Shown one piece after another: positions 37,313-45,934 of a stretch of 64,000 nucleotides of DNA. The stretch lies in the NCBI RefSeq assembly GCF_028128765.1, contig NZ_LBJG01000024.1, forward strand, positions 496,001-560,000. Direction: 5' to 3'. A program made the position numbers and the translations under genes. The stretch's first letter is position 1; every line of letters begins with the position of its first letter. This DNA comes from Bradyrhizobium sp. CCBAU 51627. GTDB lineage: Bacteria > Pseudomonadota > Alphaproteobacteria > Rhizobiales > Xanthobacteraceae. The notes beneath the pieces are model-generated. The model did not search any database. It saw only the letters and a list, made by a program, of their open reading frames with translations, and was not told the DNA's origin.

Positions 37313-37777
37313 ATGAGCGATCTCACCGAAGTGGAAGTGTTGTGGCTTGAGAAGCGTATCGAAAACCGCGTTCGGTTCGGTCGTGTAGCTGAGGAGCGAA
37401 GGCTTGATCGCCATCGGCGCGTCCTGTCATTTGCGCCCGGCAGCATCTTTGCCTTCGTCCGATGGACCTCCAATGACTTTGGGACAATCATTTCGCGGAT
37501 CGACATCTTGCGTGCGGTTGCACCGGGACAGCGCTGCTCGACCATCCCTTATGTGACACCCGGCGGAGAGATTCTGCTGCGCTTGTCCGGCTGGCCGAAG
37601 GTCGAGCGAGTGCTGCAAATGACCGATGCCGTTGAGGCGCTCGGCATCGATCCAGCCGATGTCGCGCCTGATCATTGGCATCACGTTCATAACCGCATGT
37701 CCGTCAACGAAAACCCCCGCCCGTATACGAAAGCGCGCCATCAGGCCTGGCTTCATCGCCAGAAGGTGATGCGATGA
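37313..37777 (+). CDS. DUF2840 family protein
   Basis: This 154-residue protein has the DUF2840 pattern: TEVEVLWLEKRIENRVRFGR, APGSIFAFVRWTSNDFGT and ISRIDILRAVAPGQRCSTIPYVTPGGEILLRLSGWPKVE. It is a fixed neighbour of traF in these elements and has no known function. Its stop overlaps the traF start by 4 bases (ATGA), so the two are translationally coupled. Confidence 0.88.
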   Translation: MSDLTEVEVLWLEKRIENRVRFGRVAEERRLDRHRRVLSFAPGSIFAFVRWTSNDFGTIISRIDILRAVAPGQRCSTIPYVTPGGEILLRLSGWPKVERVLQMTDAVEALGIDPADVAPDHWHHVHNRMSVNENPRPYTKARHQAWLHRQKVMR

Positions 37778-38286
37778 CGGGTCGTCTAATGATGCTGGCC
37801 GTGACGATTGGGGTCGCTGCTGCGCTCATCGCGACGATCGTCCTTGAGCCGCTTCCGCTTTACATCTGGAACGCATCCGCGAGCGTGCCGATCGGTCTCT
37901 ACCGCCTACGATCTGCGGACCAATTTCAAGTCACTGAATTGGTCGCCGTGCAGCCGCCGGAGCCGCTCGCGACCTTCCTCGACCTTAACGGCTATTTGCC
38001 CATTGGCGTCCCCATGCTGAAGCGCGTGCTCGCCCTTCCCGGGCAGACCGTTTGCAGAACCGGCCCCACGATTTCGGTCGACGACGTCGCGGTGGGCGAG
38101 GCGAAGGATCACGACAGACGAAGCAGGCCGCTGCCGAAATGGCAGGGCTGCCGCGTCGTCGGCGCGGGTGAGCTGTTTCTGATGAACTGGCAGTCAGACG
38201 ACTCTCTTGATGGCCGGTATTTTGGATCTCTTCCGGCGTCTAGCGTAATCGGCCGTGCGATGCCGGTGTGGACCTGGGAGGAGTGA
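37774..38286 (+). CDS. traF: TraF, S26-family conjugal signal peptidase
   Basis: This 170-residue inner-membrane serine protease is related to RP4 TraF, which processes and cyclises the pilin TrbC. It has an N-terminal membrane segment (LAVTIGVAAALIATIVL), the nucleophile region ASVPIGLYRL (Ser) and the general-base block PMLKRVLALPGQTV (Lys), plus a C-terminal DGRYFGSLPASSVIGRA strand. The trbC-like pilin gene at 54645-54968 is its likely substrate. Confidence 0.88.
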   Translation: MTGRLMMLAVTIGVAAALIATIVLEPLPLYIWNASASVPIGLYRLRSADQFQVTELVAVQPPEPLATFLDLNGYLPIGVPMLKRVLALPGQTVCRTGPTISVDDVAVGEAKDHDRRSRPLPKWQGCRVVGAGELFLMNWQSDDSLDGRYFGSLPASSVIGRAMPVWTWEE

Positions 38287-38288
38287 TC

Positions 38289-39119
38289 GTGCGTATTCGA
38301 CGTATTCTCCTCGCCATTCCCTTGTTCGATCGGTCGCGGGATCATTCCTCCGTCGCGAGCGATTTCTGCAACGCTGGTGCGAGCCCGACAGCGTGCTTGG
38401 GTCGGTTGGGCACGCGCGTTTGTGCTGTCGTGCCCTTGCTGCTTCTTCTGACCGCGTCCGACAGTGATGCTTTTGCCCAGAGCGCATCAGAGGGACATTC
38501 GGCGATCAGTCAGACCGCTCACCCATTTGCCGGCTTCATCAATGAAGCCTCACTACGCTTTGCAATTCCGCTGAACTGGATCCGATCAGTCCAAAGCATC
38601 GAGAGTGCTGGTGACGTGCACGCCAGATCGCCAAAGGGCGCAATGGGCCTGATGCAAATCATGCCGGCGACTTGGGCGGAACTTCGCGAGCGCTACAATC
38701 TCGGGAACGATCCCTACGACCCGCACGACAACATTCTGGCCGGCACGGCGTACTTGCGCGAGCTGCTCGACCGGTATGGCTCGCCTGGCGTGTTTGCCGC
38801 GTACAACGCGGGACCATCTCGCTATGAAGAGCATCTCGCAGGAGACTCTTTGCCAGACGAGACGCGAGCCTATGTCGCAAAGCTTGCAAATCTGCTTGCC
38901 ATCGAGCTGCCGCCGAGGTGGTCGTCCAGCGGACAGTCATCAGCAGCTGCCACGCTAGTCGCTACGCGATCCGATCTCATGAAAACGCGAGATCGGTCGC
39001 TGGCACTCATGCCGTCGAGCGGTGTCACGACCGCAATCTCGGCGCCCGATGTTTCGCCCATGGTCCCTCGGCCTGTTGGCGTGTTCGTCCCTCGATCGGA
39101 TTCGGGAGCATCGCAATGA
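38289..39119 (+). CDS. Lytic transglycosylase of the conjugation system
   Basis: This 276-residue protein has a C-terminal SLT domain: the catalytic Glu in SVQSIESAGDVHA, GAMGLMQIMPATWAELR, then AGTAYLRELLDRYG and FAAYNAGPSRYEEH. A hydrophobic stretch near residues 45-60 (VPLLLLLTASDSDAFAQ) acts as a signal peptide or anchor. It would open peptidoglycan for the mating channel, like VirB1. GTG 38289 follows GGGAGGAG; the frame opens 21 bases earlier. It ends in an ATGA overlap with the next frame. Confidence 0.85.
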   Translation: MRIRRILLAIPLFDRSRDHSSVASDFCNAGASPTACLGRLGTRVCAVVPLLLLLTASDSDAFAQSASEGHSAISQTAHPFAGFINEASLRFAIPLNWIRSVQSIESAGDVHARSPKGAMGLMQIMPATWAELRERYNLGNDPYDPHDNILAGTAYLRELLDRYGSPGVFAAYNAGPSRYEEHLAGDSLPDETRAYVAKLANLLAIELPPRWSSSGQSSAAATLVATRSDLMKTRDRSLALMPSSGVTTAISAPDVSPMVPRPVGVFVPRSDSGASQ

Positions 39120-39508
39120 CCAAGTGTGCGGGTTCGCAAGCTGATGGCGTTTGGGCGATGCCTTCGGCCCGCGCTCTACTCGTCGCTTCGCTCCTCACCG
39201 AGCCACCCTACGGGTGTCTCGGCCCTTCGGGTAACGATCGCTATCGCAAGCGCTCGGAAGCAGTCGGGGCTTCGCGAGTTGGCTGCCAAGTTGCGGCGGC
39301 TCTTTGGGGAACCGGGGACCGGGAGACCACGACGGCAGGACAGCGAGATAAAAGGGGCTCGCCGGTCGAACCGCAAGCCATTGGCATGGCTTGGGTTCTT
39401 GCGTGCCGGTCGGTCGGGGCGCGTGCCGCGCCTGGCATTTTGACGAATGCAATCAAAGGCGTTTTCGGCACCGTGCGCGCTTTTGATCGTTGGGAGGCCC
39501 TGCCGTGA
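39116..39508 (+). CDS. Uncertain reading frame between LT and relaxase genes
   Basis: This 130-residue frame starts in an ATGA overlap with the transglycosylase and ends in a GTGA overlap with the relaxase start. That argues for translational coupling, but its sequence has no recognisable family and looks low in coding character. It may simply carry ribosomes through a region that holds the transfer origin (see 39198-39350). Confidence 0.3.
   Translation: MTKCAGSQADGVWAMPSARALLVASLLTEPPYGCLGPSGNDRYRKRSEAVGASRVGCQVAAALWGTGDRETTTAGQRDKRGSPVEPQAIGMAWVLACRSVGARAAPGILTNAIKGVFGTVRAFDRWEALP
39198..39350. other. Candidate oriT region upstream of the relaxase gene
   Basis: A near-perfect hairpin (CCGAGCCACCC / GGGTGTCTCGG, 39198-39222) lies within 310 bases of the relaxase start. 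On the minus strand near 39335-39344 the sequence GCTGTCCTGCCGTC resembles the IncP-type nick core ATCCTG-C with one change. Position next to the relaxase gene fits, but the match is weak. Confidence 0.3.
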
Positions 39509-41268
39509 GCGTGGGCGACAGCGACCTGCGTGTTCGGCCTGGGCGCATCCGCAGCACTCGCTCGCCTAAGCCGAAGAGCTTCATCAACCAGGTGCTGCGG
39601 GCGGCGAACAAAGCAGGACACACCTCGGGTCAGACCGGGACCGGCAGGCGTTCGGCGGCCTATGGGCGCTCGACGTTTGGCCGCGGGCGCCTCGCATTTA
39701 GCCGCAGCCGATTGTTCAGCCCGACGCGGCGCGTCGTGGTGAAGGCGCGTGTGGTTCGTCACAAAGGGCGAGCCTTCCGTTCAGCGCCACTGACCGCCCA
39801 CCTCTCATATTTGAAGCGCGACGGCGTGACCCGGAGCGGCGAGCGGGCCGAGATGTTCGAAGCTGGCAGCGACCGCGCCGACAGCGCGGCTTTCGCGGAC
39901 CGGTCCAAGGACGACCGGCATCATTTCAGGTTCATCGTCTCGCCTGAGGATGCGGCGGACATGACTGACCTGAAAGCCTTCACGCGCGATCTCGCCAGAC
40001 AGATGGAGAGTGATCTCGGCACGCGGCTCGATTGGATGGCTGTCGATCACTGGAATACCGACAACCCTCATGTTCATCTTCTCGTTCGTGGAGTAGATCA
40101 GGAAGGTGCGGATCTCGTGATCTCTCGCGACTACATCAGCCGAGGCCTGCGCGCGCGCGCCGAGGAATTGGTCGCCATTGAACTCGGTCCAAAACCGGAG
40201 CACGAAATCCGCAATTCGCTGGAGAGCGAAGTCACGGCGGAACGATGGACGCGGCTCGATCGGGAGATCCGGCTGGCGGCCGATGAGACCGGCCATATCG
40301 ATCTACGTCCCGAAAATCCCGGCAGGCCCGATCCCGAGATCCGGCGCCTGATGGTCGGTCGCCTCCAACACCTGGAGAAGATGGGCCTTGCCGCTTCCGC
40401 CGCACCAGGGGAATGGATGGTTGGGCTTGAGGCCGAGCGTAGCTTGCGCGACCTCGGTATGCGCGGTGACATTATCAAGACGATGCACCGCGCCTTCACA
40501 GAGCGTGGAGAAGTCCGCGGCGTTGCCGATTTCATCATCGAGGGAGGGCAGCCGACGTCCCAGATCATCGGACGGCTGGTCGACCGTGGACTGCATGACG
40601 AACTGACCGGAGAGGCCTATGCCCTGATCGACGGAACAGACGGGCGGGCGCACCATGTGCGCTTTCGAGGCTTAGAGGCTTTCGAACATGCACCGCCGGC
40701 CGGCGGCATCGTCGAGGTCCGACGCTTGGGTCAAGCAGGCGGTCCGCGACCGATCTTGGTGCTCGCGACCCGTTCCGATCTCGATCTCGGTGGGCAGGTC
40801 ACCGCAAAAGGGGCCACGTGGCTCGACCACAGGCTGGTCGAACGCGACCCGATACCGCTCGCCATGGGTGGATTTGGCCGCGGGACCCGCGACGCCATGG
40901 AAGCCCGTACCGAGCATCTGATCCAGGAGGGCCTGGCGCGGCGGCAGGGCCAACGCATCATCCTGCAGCGCGATCTCCTGGACACGTTGCGCAGACGCGA
41001 ACTGGACGAGGTGGCAGCAAAGGTCTCGGCTTACACCGGCCTGCCTCGCGTGAATGCCGCCTCCGGGGAGCATGTGGCGGGCACGTATCGCCAGCGCCTG
41101 ACGCTCGCCTCGGGACGCTTCGCCATGATCGATAATGGGCTCGGGTTCCAGCTCGTGCCCTGGTCGCGCGAACTCGAAAAGAGGCTCGGCCAACACGTCA
41201 CCGGCGTCGTGAAGGACGGCGGCGGCATCGAATGGGGCTTTGGTCGGAAGCGCGACCTCGGCCTCTAG
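39505..41268 (+). CDS. VirD2/RP4-TraI-like (DUF3363) relaxase
   Basis: This 587-residue MOBP-type relaxase nicks oriT and leads the transferred strand. It shows LTAHLSYLKRDGVTR, the HHFRFIVSPEDAADM block and the metal-binding histidine motif HWNTDNPHVHLLVRG (about residues 180-194). The DUF3363 C-terminal part follows (GATWLDHRLVERDPIPL, GFGRGTRDAMEARTEHL). A basic, Ser/Arg-rich N-terminus precedes the domain. GTG 39505 is preferred, with GGGAGG about 9 bases upstream. TraG follows 36 bases downstream. Confidence 0.88.
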   Translation: MSVGDSDLRVRPGRIRSTRSPKPKSFINQVLRAANKAGHTSGQTGTGRRSAAYGRSTFGRGRLAFSRSRLFSPTRRVVVKARVVRHKGRAFRSAPLTAHLSYLKRDGVTRSGERAEMFEAGSDRADSAAFADRSKDDRHHFRFIVSPEDAADMTDLKAFTRDLARQMESDLGTRLDWMAVDHWNTDNPHVHLLVRGVDQEGADLVISRDYISRGLRARAEELVAIELGPKPEHEIRNSLESEVTAERWTRLDREIRLAADETGHIDLRPENPGRPDPEIRRLMVGRLQHLEKMGLAASAAPGEWMVGLEAERSLRDLGMRGDIIKTMHRAFTERGEVRGVADFIIEGGQPTSQIIGRLVDRGLHDELTGEAYALIDGTDGRAHHVRFRGLEAFEHAPPAGGIVEVRRLGQAGGPRPILVLATRSDLDLGGQVTAKGATWLDHRLVERDPIPLAMGGFGRGTRDAMEARTEHLIQEGLARRQGQRIILQRDLLDTLRRRELDEVAAKVSAYTGLPRVNAASGEHVAGTYRQRLTLASGRFAMIDNGLGFQLVPWSRELEKRLGQHVTGVVKDGGGIEWGFGRKRDLGL

Positions 41269-41304
41269 CTATCTCGCCAATTCAGTTGCAGAAGGGCGCT
41301 CAGA

Positions 41305-43290
41305 ATGTCCGGAACCAAAATCCTCTGGGGACAGGTGATCGTTGTCGGCCTGATCGTTTTGCTGGCCATCTGGGGAGCAACCGAGTGGACGGCCTGGCGA
41401 CTTGCCTACCAGCCCGAGCTTGGACGGCCTTGGTTCGAACTGTGGGGCTTCAAAGTCTATTATCCACCGATCTTCTTCTGGTGGTGGTTCGTCTTCGATG
41501 CCTATGCCCCGCAGGTCTTTGTCGAGGGGGCCTTCATTGCGGCGTCGGGGACCTTCGTTTCGATCGCGGCGGCGATCGGCATGTCGGTGTGGCGGGCGCG
41601 CGAAGCCAAGAACGTTGAGACCTATGGTTCGGCGCGCTGGGCTGGCGCGGAAGAGGCTCGAGCGGCCGGACTTCTCGGTCGGGATGGTGTGGTGCTGGGC
41701 AAGCTCGATCGCGACTACCTCCGCCATGACGGGCCGGAGCACGTGTTGTGTTTTGCTCCCACCCGGTCCGGCAAGGGTGTCGGACTCGTCGTTCCCTCGT
41801 TGTTGGCATGGCCGGGCTCGGCCATCGTGCACGATATCAAGGGTGAGAACTGGCAGCTGACCGCGGGTTTCCGCTCGTGGCATGGCCGCGTCCTGTTGTT
41901 CGACCCGACCAACCCGGAATCCTCGGCTTACAATCCGCTGCTCGAGGTCCGGCGAGGGGAATGGGAGGTTCGCGACGTCCAAAACGTGGCCGACGTCCTG
42001 GTCGACCCTGAAGGCTCCCTCGACAAGCGGAACCATTGGGAGAAGACTAGTCATTCGCTCCTGGTCGGCGCCATCCTCCATGTCCTCTATGCCGAGGCAA
42101 ACAAGACTTTGGCCGGGGTCGCCGCCTTCTTGTCCGATCCGAAGCGGCCGATCGAGGCGACGCTGAAGGCGATGATGACAACGCCGCATCTTGGCGAGCA
42201 GGGCGCCCATCCCGTGGTCGCCTCGACCGCGCGCGAACTCCTCAACAAATCCGAGAATGAACGTTCCGGTGTTCTGTCCACCGCGATGTCGTTCCTCGGA
42301 CTTTACCGCGATCCGGTCGTGGCCCAGGTGACCTGCCGCTGCGACTGGCGGATCGCCGACCTGATCGCAGATAGCCGCCCGACGACACTTTATCTCGTGG
42401 TGCCGCCCTCCGATATCTCGCGCACCAAACCGTTGATCCGCCTGGTGCTGAACCAGATCGGCCGGCGCCTGACCGAAGATCTGCACGCCCGCGACCGCCG
42501 GCATCGAGTCCTGATGATGCTCGACGAGTTTCCCGCACTTGGGCGGCTTGATTTCTTCGAATCCGCGCTCGCCTTCATGGCTGGGTACGGCATCAAGAGT
42601 TTCTTGATCGCGCAGTCGCTCAATCAGATCGAGAAGGCCTATGGGCCGAACAACGCAATTCTCGACAATTGTCACGTCCGCGTCAGCTTTGCGACCAACG
42701 ACGAGCGGACCGCCAAGCGGGTGTCCGACGCGCTGGGCACGGCGACCGAGATGCGGGCGATGAAGAACTATGCCGGACACCGGTTGAACCCTTGGCTGGG
42801 GCACCTAATGGTTTCGCGGCAGGAGACGGCAAGGCCGCTCTTGACCCCAGGTGAGGTCATGCAGCTTCCGCCGATGGATGAGATCGTCATGGTGGCGGGG
42901 ACGGCGCCGATCCGGGCGAAGAAGGTCCGCTACTACGAGGATCGGCGATTCACAGAGCGGGTACTGCCGCCGCCTGATCCGGCGACGGCTGGCCAGTCAT
43001 CGCGAACGGACGGATGGTCAACGTTCGGAGCGTCAAAGCCGGCGGGGAGTCCAACTGAAAAAGCCGCGAAGGCCGAGCAGGACACGGCGAATAGCGGACT
43101 CCGTCGTGAGCCCGAACTCCCCGATCACGTCGCGATCGCCAAGGAAACGAGCGAGCCAACGCCAGCCGAGGAATTTTCCGCCGTGCTTGACGATGACGAG
43201 GACGCGGTCCGCCAGTCCCGGCTTATACGTCAGATGCGCGGTGTCGCCCGTCAAGTCGCCATGGATCCGAATGACGGTATGGAGCTCTGA
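41305..43290 (+). CDS. traG: TraG/VirD4 type IV coupling protein
   Basis: This 661-residue ATPase couples the relaxosome to the mating channel. Two N-terminal membrane segments (VIVVGLIVLLAIWG and PIFFWWWFVFDAY, AASGTFVSIAAAIGMSVW) precede the Walker A CFAPTRSGKGVGLVVP (about residues 150-165). The Walker B region VLMMLDEFPALGRL and IAQSLNQIEKAYGPNNAILDNCHVRVSFATND are typical of TraG. A poorly conserved acidic tail follows. The copG gene starts 5 bases later. Confidence 0.92.
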   Translation: MSGTKILWGQVIVVGLIVLLAIWGATEWTAWRLAYQPELGRPWFELWGFKVYYPPIFFWWWFVFDAYAPQVFVEGAFIAASGTFVSIAAAIGMSVWRAREAKNVETYGSARWAGAEEARAAGLLGRDGVVLGKLDRDYLRHDGPEHVLCFAPTRSGKGVGLVVPSLLAWPGSAIVHDIKGENWQLTAGFRSWHGRVLLFDPTNPESSAYNPLLEVRRGEWEVRDVQNVADVLVDPEGSLDKRNHWEKTSHSLLVGAILHVLYAEANKTLAGVAAFLSDPKRPIEATLKAMMTTPHLGEQGAHPVVASTARELLNKSENERSGVLSTAMSFLGLYRDPVVAQVTCRCDWRIADLIADSRPTTLYLVVPPSDISRTKPLIRLVLNQIGRRLTEDLHARDRRHRVLMMLDEFPALGRLDFFESALAFMAGYGIKSFLIAQSLNQIEKAYGPNNAILDNCHVRVSFATNDERTAKRVSDALGTATEMRAMKNYAGHRLNPWLGHLMVSRQETARPLLTPGEVMQLPPMDEIVMVAGTAPIRAKKVRYYEDRRFTERVLPPPDPATAGQSSRTDGWSTFGASKPAGSPTEKAAKAEQDTANSGLRREPELPDHVAIAKETSEPTPAEEFSAVLDDDEDAVRQSRLIRQMRGVARQVAMDPNDGMEL

Positions 43291-43295
43291 GGCAT

Positions 43296-43721
43296 ATGCG
43301 CGACCGGATGAACGTCTACTTCCCACCAGAGCTTCTGAAACAGATCTCGGAGCTCGCCGATCGCAAGAAGCTTTCCCGGTCTGCCATTGTGGAAGCTGCG
43401 GTCGCCTCCTTTCTTTCACCCGACGGAGTGGACAGGCGGGAGGCAGCGTTTACCCGTCGCCTGGATCGGCTTTCCCGTCAAGTGCAGAGGCTGGAGCGCG
43501 ACGTTGGTTTGACGGCGGAGACCCTGGCTCTTTTCATCCGCTTCTGGCTAACGATCACGCCACCATTGCCAAACGAGGCGCAGGCGGCCGCACAAGCCAA
43601 GGGCAGGGAGCGCTTTGAAGGCTTTGTCGAAACGCTCGGGCGTCGGCTTCAAAAGGGACAAGGCTTCTTGCGCGAGATTCCTGAAGATATCCTCCGTGAG
43701 GAACCGGCCGGCGAAACGTGA
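43296..43721 (+). CDS. CopG/ribbon-helix-helix protein
   Basis: This 141-residue protein begins with a ribbon-helix-helix domain (MNVYFPPELLKQISELADRKKLSRSAIVEAAVASFL), followed by a long helical part (RRLDRLSRQVQRLERDVGLTAETLALFIRFWLTITP). In related ICEs it lies directly before trbB and probably regulates the trb operon. Here a 10-kb cargo separates the two, so that link may be changed. Confidence 0.88.
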   Translation: MRDRMNVYFPPELLKQISELADRKKLSRSAIVEAAVASFLSPDGVDRREAAFTRRLDRLSRQVQRLERDVGLTAETLALFIRFWLTITPPLPNEAQAAAQAKGRERFEGFVETLGRRLQKGQGFLREIPEDILREEPAGET

Positions 43722-44263
43722 CCGAGCATCCCGGGTATGTTATCACGCGCCTTCCCTTCTTTTCCACACCAACCTGCGACCACAGGAACCGGGCGTAGCT
43801 GGCAATGAGCTCGACGCGCTATCGGCTCGAACAATCCGTGCTTTGGTCGCCAATCAGCTCGGTTTTGGTGCTGCTGTTCCTGGGGTGCCTGCCTAAGTCT
43901 GTTTGCCGATGTTTCGTGGCTGCTCAATCCCTGCCGGCATTTTGTCGGAGCATTATTGCGCCCGTCGCGCGCCCAAGTGTCGCGGTCGATCTGCGTCTGC
44001 GTCGACAAAAATCATTAGACAAACTCCAGATCACAATTTAGAATTGTAGTAAACGATCGCATATTGGACGGGCTAACTCCTGAATTGTTGGTTTGCTGCT
44101 GCTTTGAAAGTCTTTGAACTTCTTTGAGCGTTGATGGCTGGTCGCTACGCGCGCTGATGTTGAATTGCTTTGCTTCCGAACGGACAGTGCGACGCCGAAT
44201 GCTGTGATCGCTGATCAGGATAACGGCGCTCGATCTTACTGACAGATATTCGGCGGTTGATCC
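43722..44263. other. Gap at the copG-cargo junction
   Basis: There is no gene. The stretch carries the first of a set of related direct repeats (core at 43809-43832) that recur at the other side of the cargo. The following ~430 bases look like an upstream promoter region for the protease operon, but no clear promoter was identified. Confidence 0.45.
43809..43832 (+). repeat. Cargo-flanking direct repeat, left copy
   Basis: This 24-base copy (starting AGCTCGACGCGC, ending TCGGCTCGAA) matches 52076-52099 with one difference. A weaker shared segment lies about 40-60 bases before each copy (TTC-TTTTC-ACACCAACCTGCGACC versus TTCTTTTTCTACGCCAGCC). The two cores flank the protease operon, the KTSC gene and the truncated trbB. 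Confidence 0.65.
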
Positions 44264-45868
44264 GTGAGTAATATTTTGAATCTTCGGTACGGCGGCGGCT
44301 CGCTCGCTCTGAACAAGAGCAGCACCCTCGCAGCTGTCCATTCCGGCTCGTTGCTTCAGCCCGCTGCAGAAAATCAAATCGCTTCTCGCTCCGGTTCGTA
44401 TCAAATCCGGAAGCGCAGCGACCTTGGAACCATCAAGGCGCTCGGAGACGAAACGCGAAGGGATTCGAAGAGCCTCGAAAGTACGATCGGCAGGCTGTCA
44501 CGTCCCGCGGAAATTACCAACGTCTATCACAGCTCTCCCGATATGGTGCCTTTCGTTCCGACCGGAACGGTCTATCTCGAATTTCATGAAATGGCCGATG
44601 AGCAGACGAGGAATGAACTGATCACCCGGCACCACTTAAAGCTGGTAAGACGGGAATTCGACGGCGGGTTGACGCTTCGTGTGGACGATCATCGACGGGA
44701 CGCAGTCGAAGTCTGCACCGCCTTGCAGCAGGAGCCATCAGTCAGGATCGCCGAGCCCGACCTGTCGACAGAGGGTGAGGTGAAGGGCTTTGCCGTCCCG
44801 AACGATGCCCTGACGGATCACGAGTGGTACCTCGAAAATACCGGCCATAACGGCGGCGACGCTGGCAATCTGAAAGCTGGCGCCGATGCGCGAGTGATTG
44901 CCGCATGGCGTCTGCTTCAAGGCTTCGGTTCTCCCGATGTGGTGATTGGAATTATCGATGACGGCTTCGACTTGAGCCATCCCGATCTTGCGGATCGATC
45001 GGTGCATCCCTGGGACTTTGCGCGCAATGCGGCCAACGTCGCTCCCGAACCCAACCTCACGTCGCCGCAGTTGGGAAACTGGCATGGCACGGCATGTGCC
45101 GGGATTGCCATTGGGGCCGTCGGCGCCGGCAAAATCGTTGGCGCCGCTCCTGGATGTTCCTGGATACCGGTGCGCTGGTCGAGTCTGGAGCCGATAGAGA
45201 TCGCGAAATGGTTTGACTATATGCGTGAGCACGGAGCATCGATCGTCAGTTGCAGCTGGGGCGCTCGGGCGACCAACTACCCACTGTCGACGCGGGTTGC
45301 CAAAGCAATCAGCCGTTGTGCCACCGAGGGGCGTGAAGGCAAGGGCAGCATCATCGTCTTTGCCGCCGGTAATGAAGGCCGTGACGTCAATGACCCGGCC
45401 CACAGCAGCGTGAATGGATTCGCCATCCATCCAGAAGTCATAGCGGTCGGCGCTTCCGACAGCCTGGATGAATATGCTTCCTATTCGAACACCGGCAAGG
45501 AAATCTGGATATGCGCGCCCTCGAGTAGTGACAGCGGTCGTGGTGTTACGACTGCCGACGTGACCGGAGAATTCATCGACTCGATCGGAGCGACGCGCCC
45601 TTTGGGCTATGTGCCAGGTGATTACAACGAACACTTCGGCAAGACGTCGAGCTCCTGTCCGCTGGTTGCCGGAATCTGCGGGTTGGTGCTGAGCGCCAAT
45701 CCAGGACTGACCGCGGCGGAGTGCCGCGAGATCCTCAAGCAGACCGCGCGTCGGATCGGTGATCCTGGTTCCTACGATGCTGATGGCCATTCACGACTCT
45801 TTGGATACGGATGTGTTCACGCCGAGGCGGCGGTTGCCGAGGCGAAGGCCCGGTTGTTGCAGGCTTAA
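44264..45868 (+). CDS. Subtilisin-like (S8) serine protease
   Basis: This 534-residue protein has all S8 catalytic parts: Asp in GIIDDGFDLSHP (about D232), His in GNWHGTACAG (about H274), the oxyanion Asn in FAAGNEG, and Ser in GKTSSSCPLVAGI (about S461, in place of the usual GTSMAAP). The long N-terminal part (about residues 1-200) may be a propeptide or accessory domain. No classic signal peptide is seen. The start is GTG. It is the first of six closely spaced plus-strand genes (gaps of 24-74 bases) whose products look like redox or heme proteins, so it may process or control them. Confidence 0.85.
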   Translation: MSNILNLRYGGGSLALNKSSTLAAVHSGSLLQPAAENQIASRSGSYQIRKRSDLGTIKALGDETRRDSKSLESTIGRLSRPAEITNVYHSSPDMVPFVPTGTVYLEFHEMADEQTRNELITRHHLKLVRREFDGGLTLRVDDHRRDAVEVCTALQQEPSVRIAEPDLSTEGEVKGFAVPNDALTDHEWYLENTGHNGGDAGNLKAGADARVIAAWRLLQGFGSPDVVIGIIDDGFDLSHPDLADRSVHPWDFARNAANVAPEPNLTSPQLGNWHGTACAGIAIGAVGAGKIVGAAPGCSWIPVRWSSLEPIEIAKWFDYMREHGASIVSCSWGARATNYPLSTRVAKAISRCATEGREGKGSIIVFAAGNEGRDVNDPAHSSVNGFAIHPEVIAVGASDSLDEYASYSNTGKEIWICAPSSSDSGRGVTTADVTGEFIDSIGATRPLGYVPGDYNEHFGKTSSSCPLVAGICGLVLSANPGLTAAECREILKQTARRIGDPGSYDADGHSRLFGYGCVHAEAAVAEAKARLLQA

Positions 45869-45934
45869 GCCAATCCGCTGCCTGCAGATCAAGTGTTTGC
45901 CCCAAGGGCGCGAGTTGTAATGCAGGAGGAAGTT

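Noticed and set aside
37020..37316. 98-residue frame after repA
   Set aside because: It reads through the iterons and a hairpin; only its last ~20 residues look like a gene tail, so it is treated as a deletion scar.
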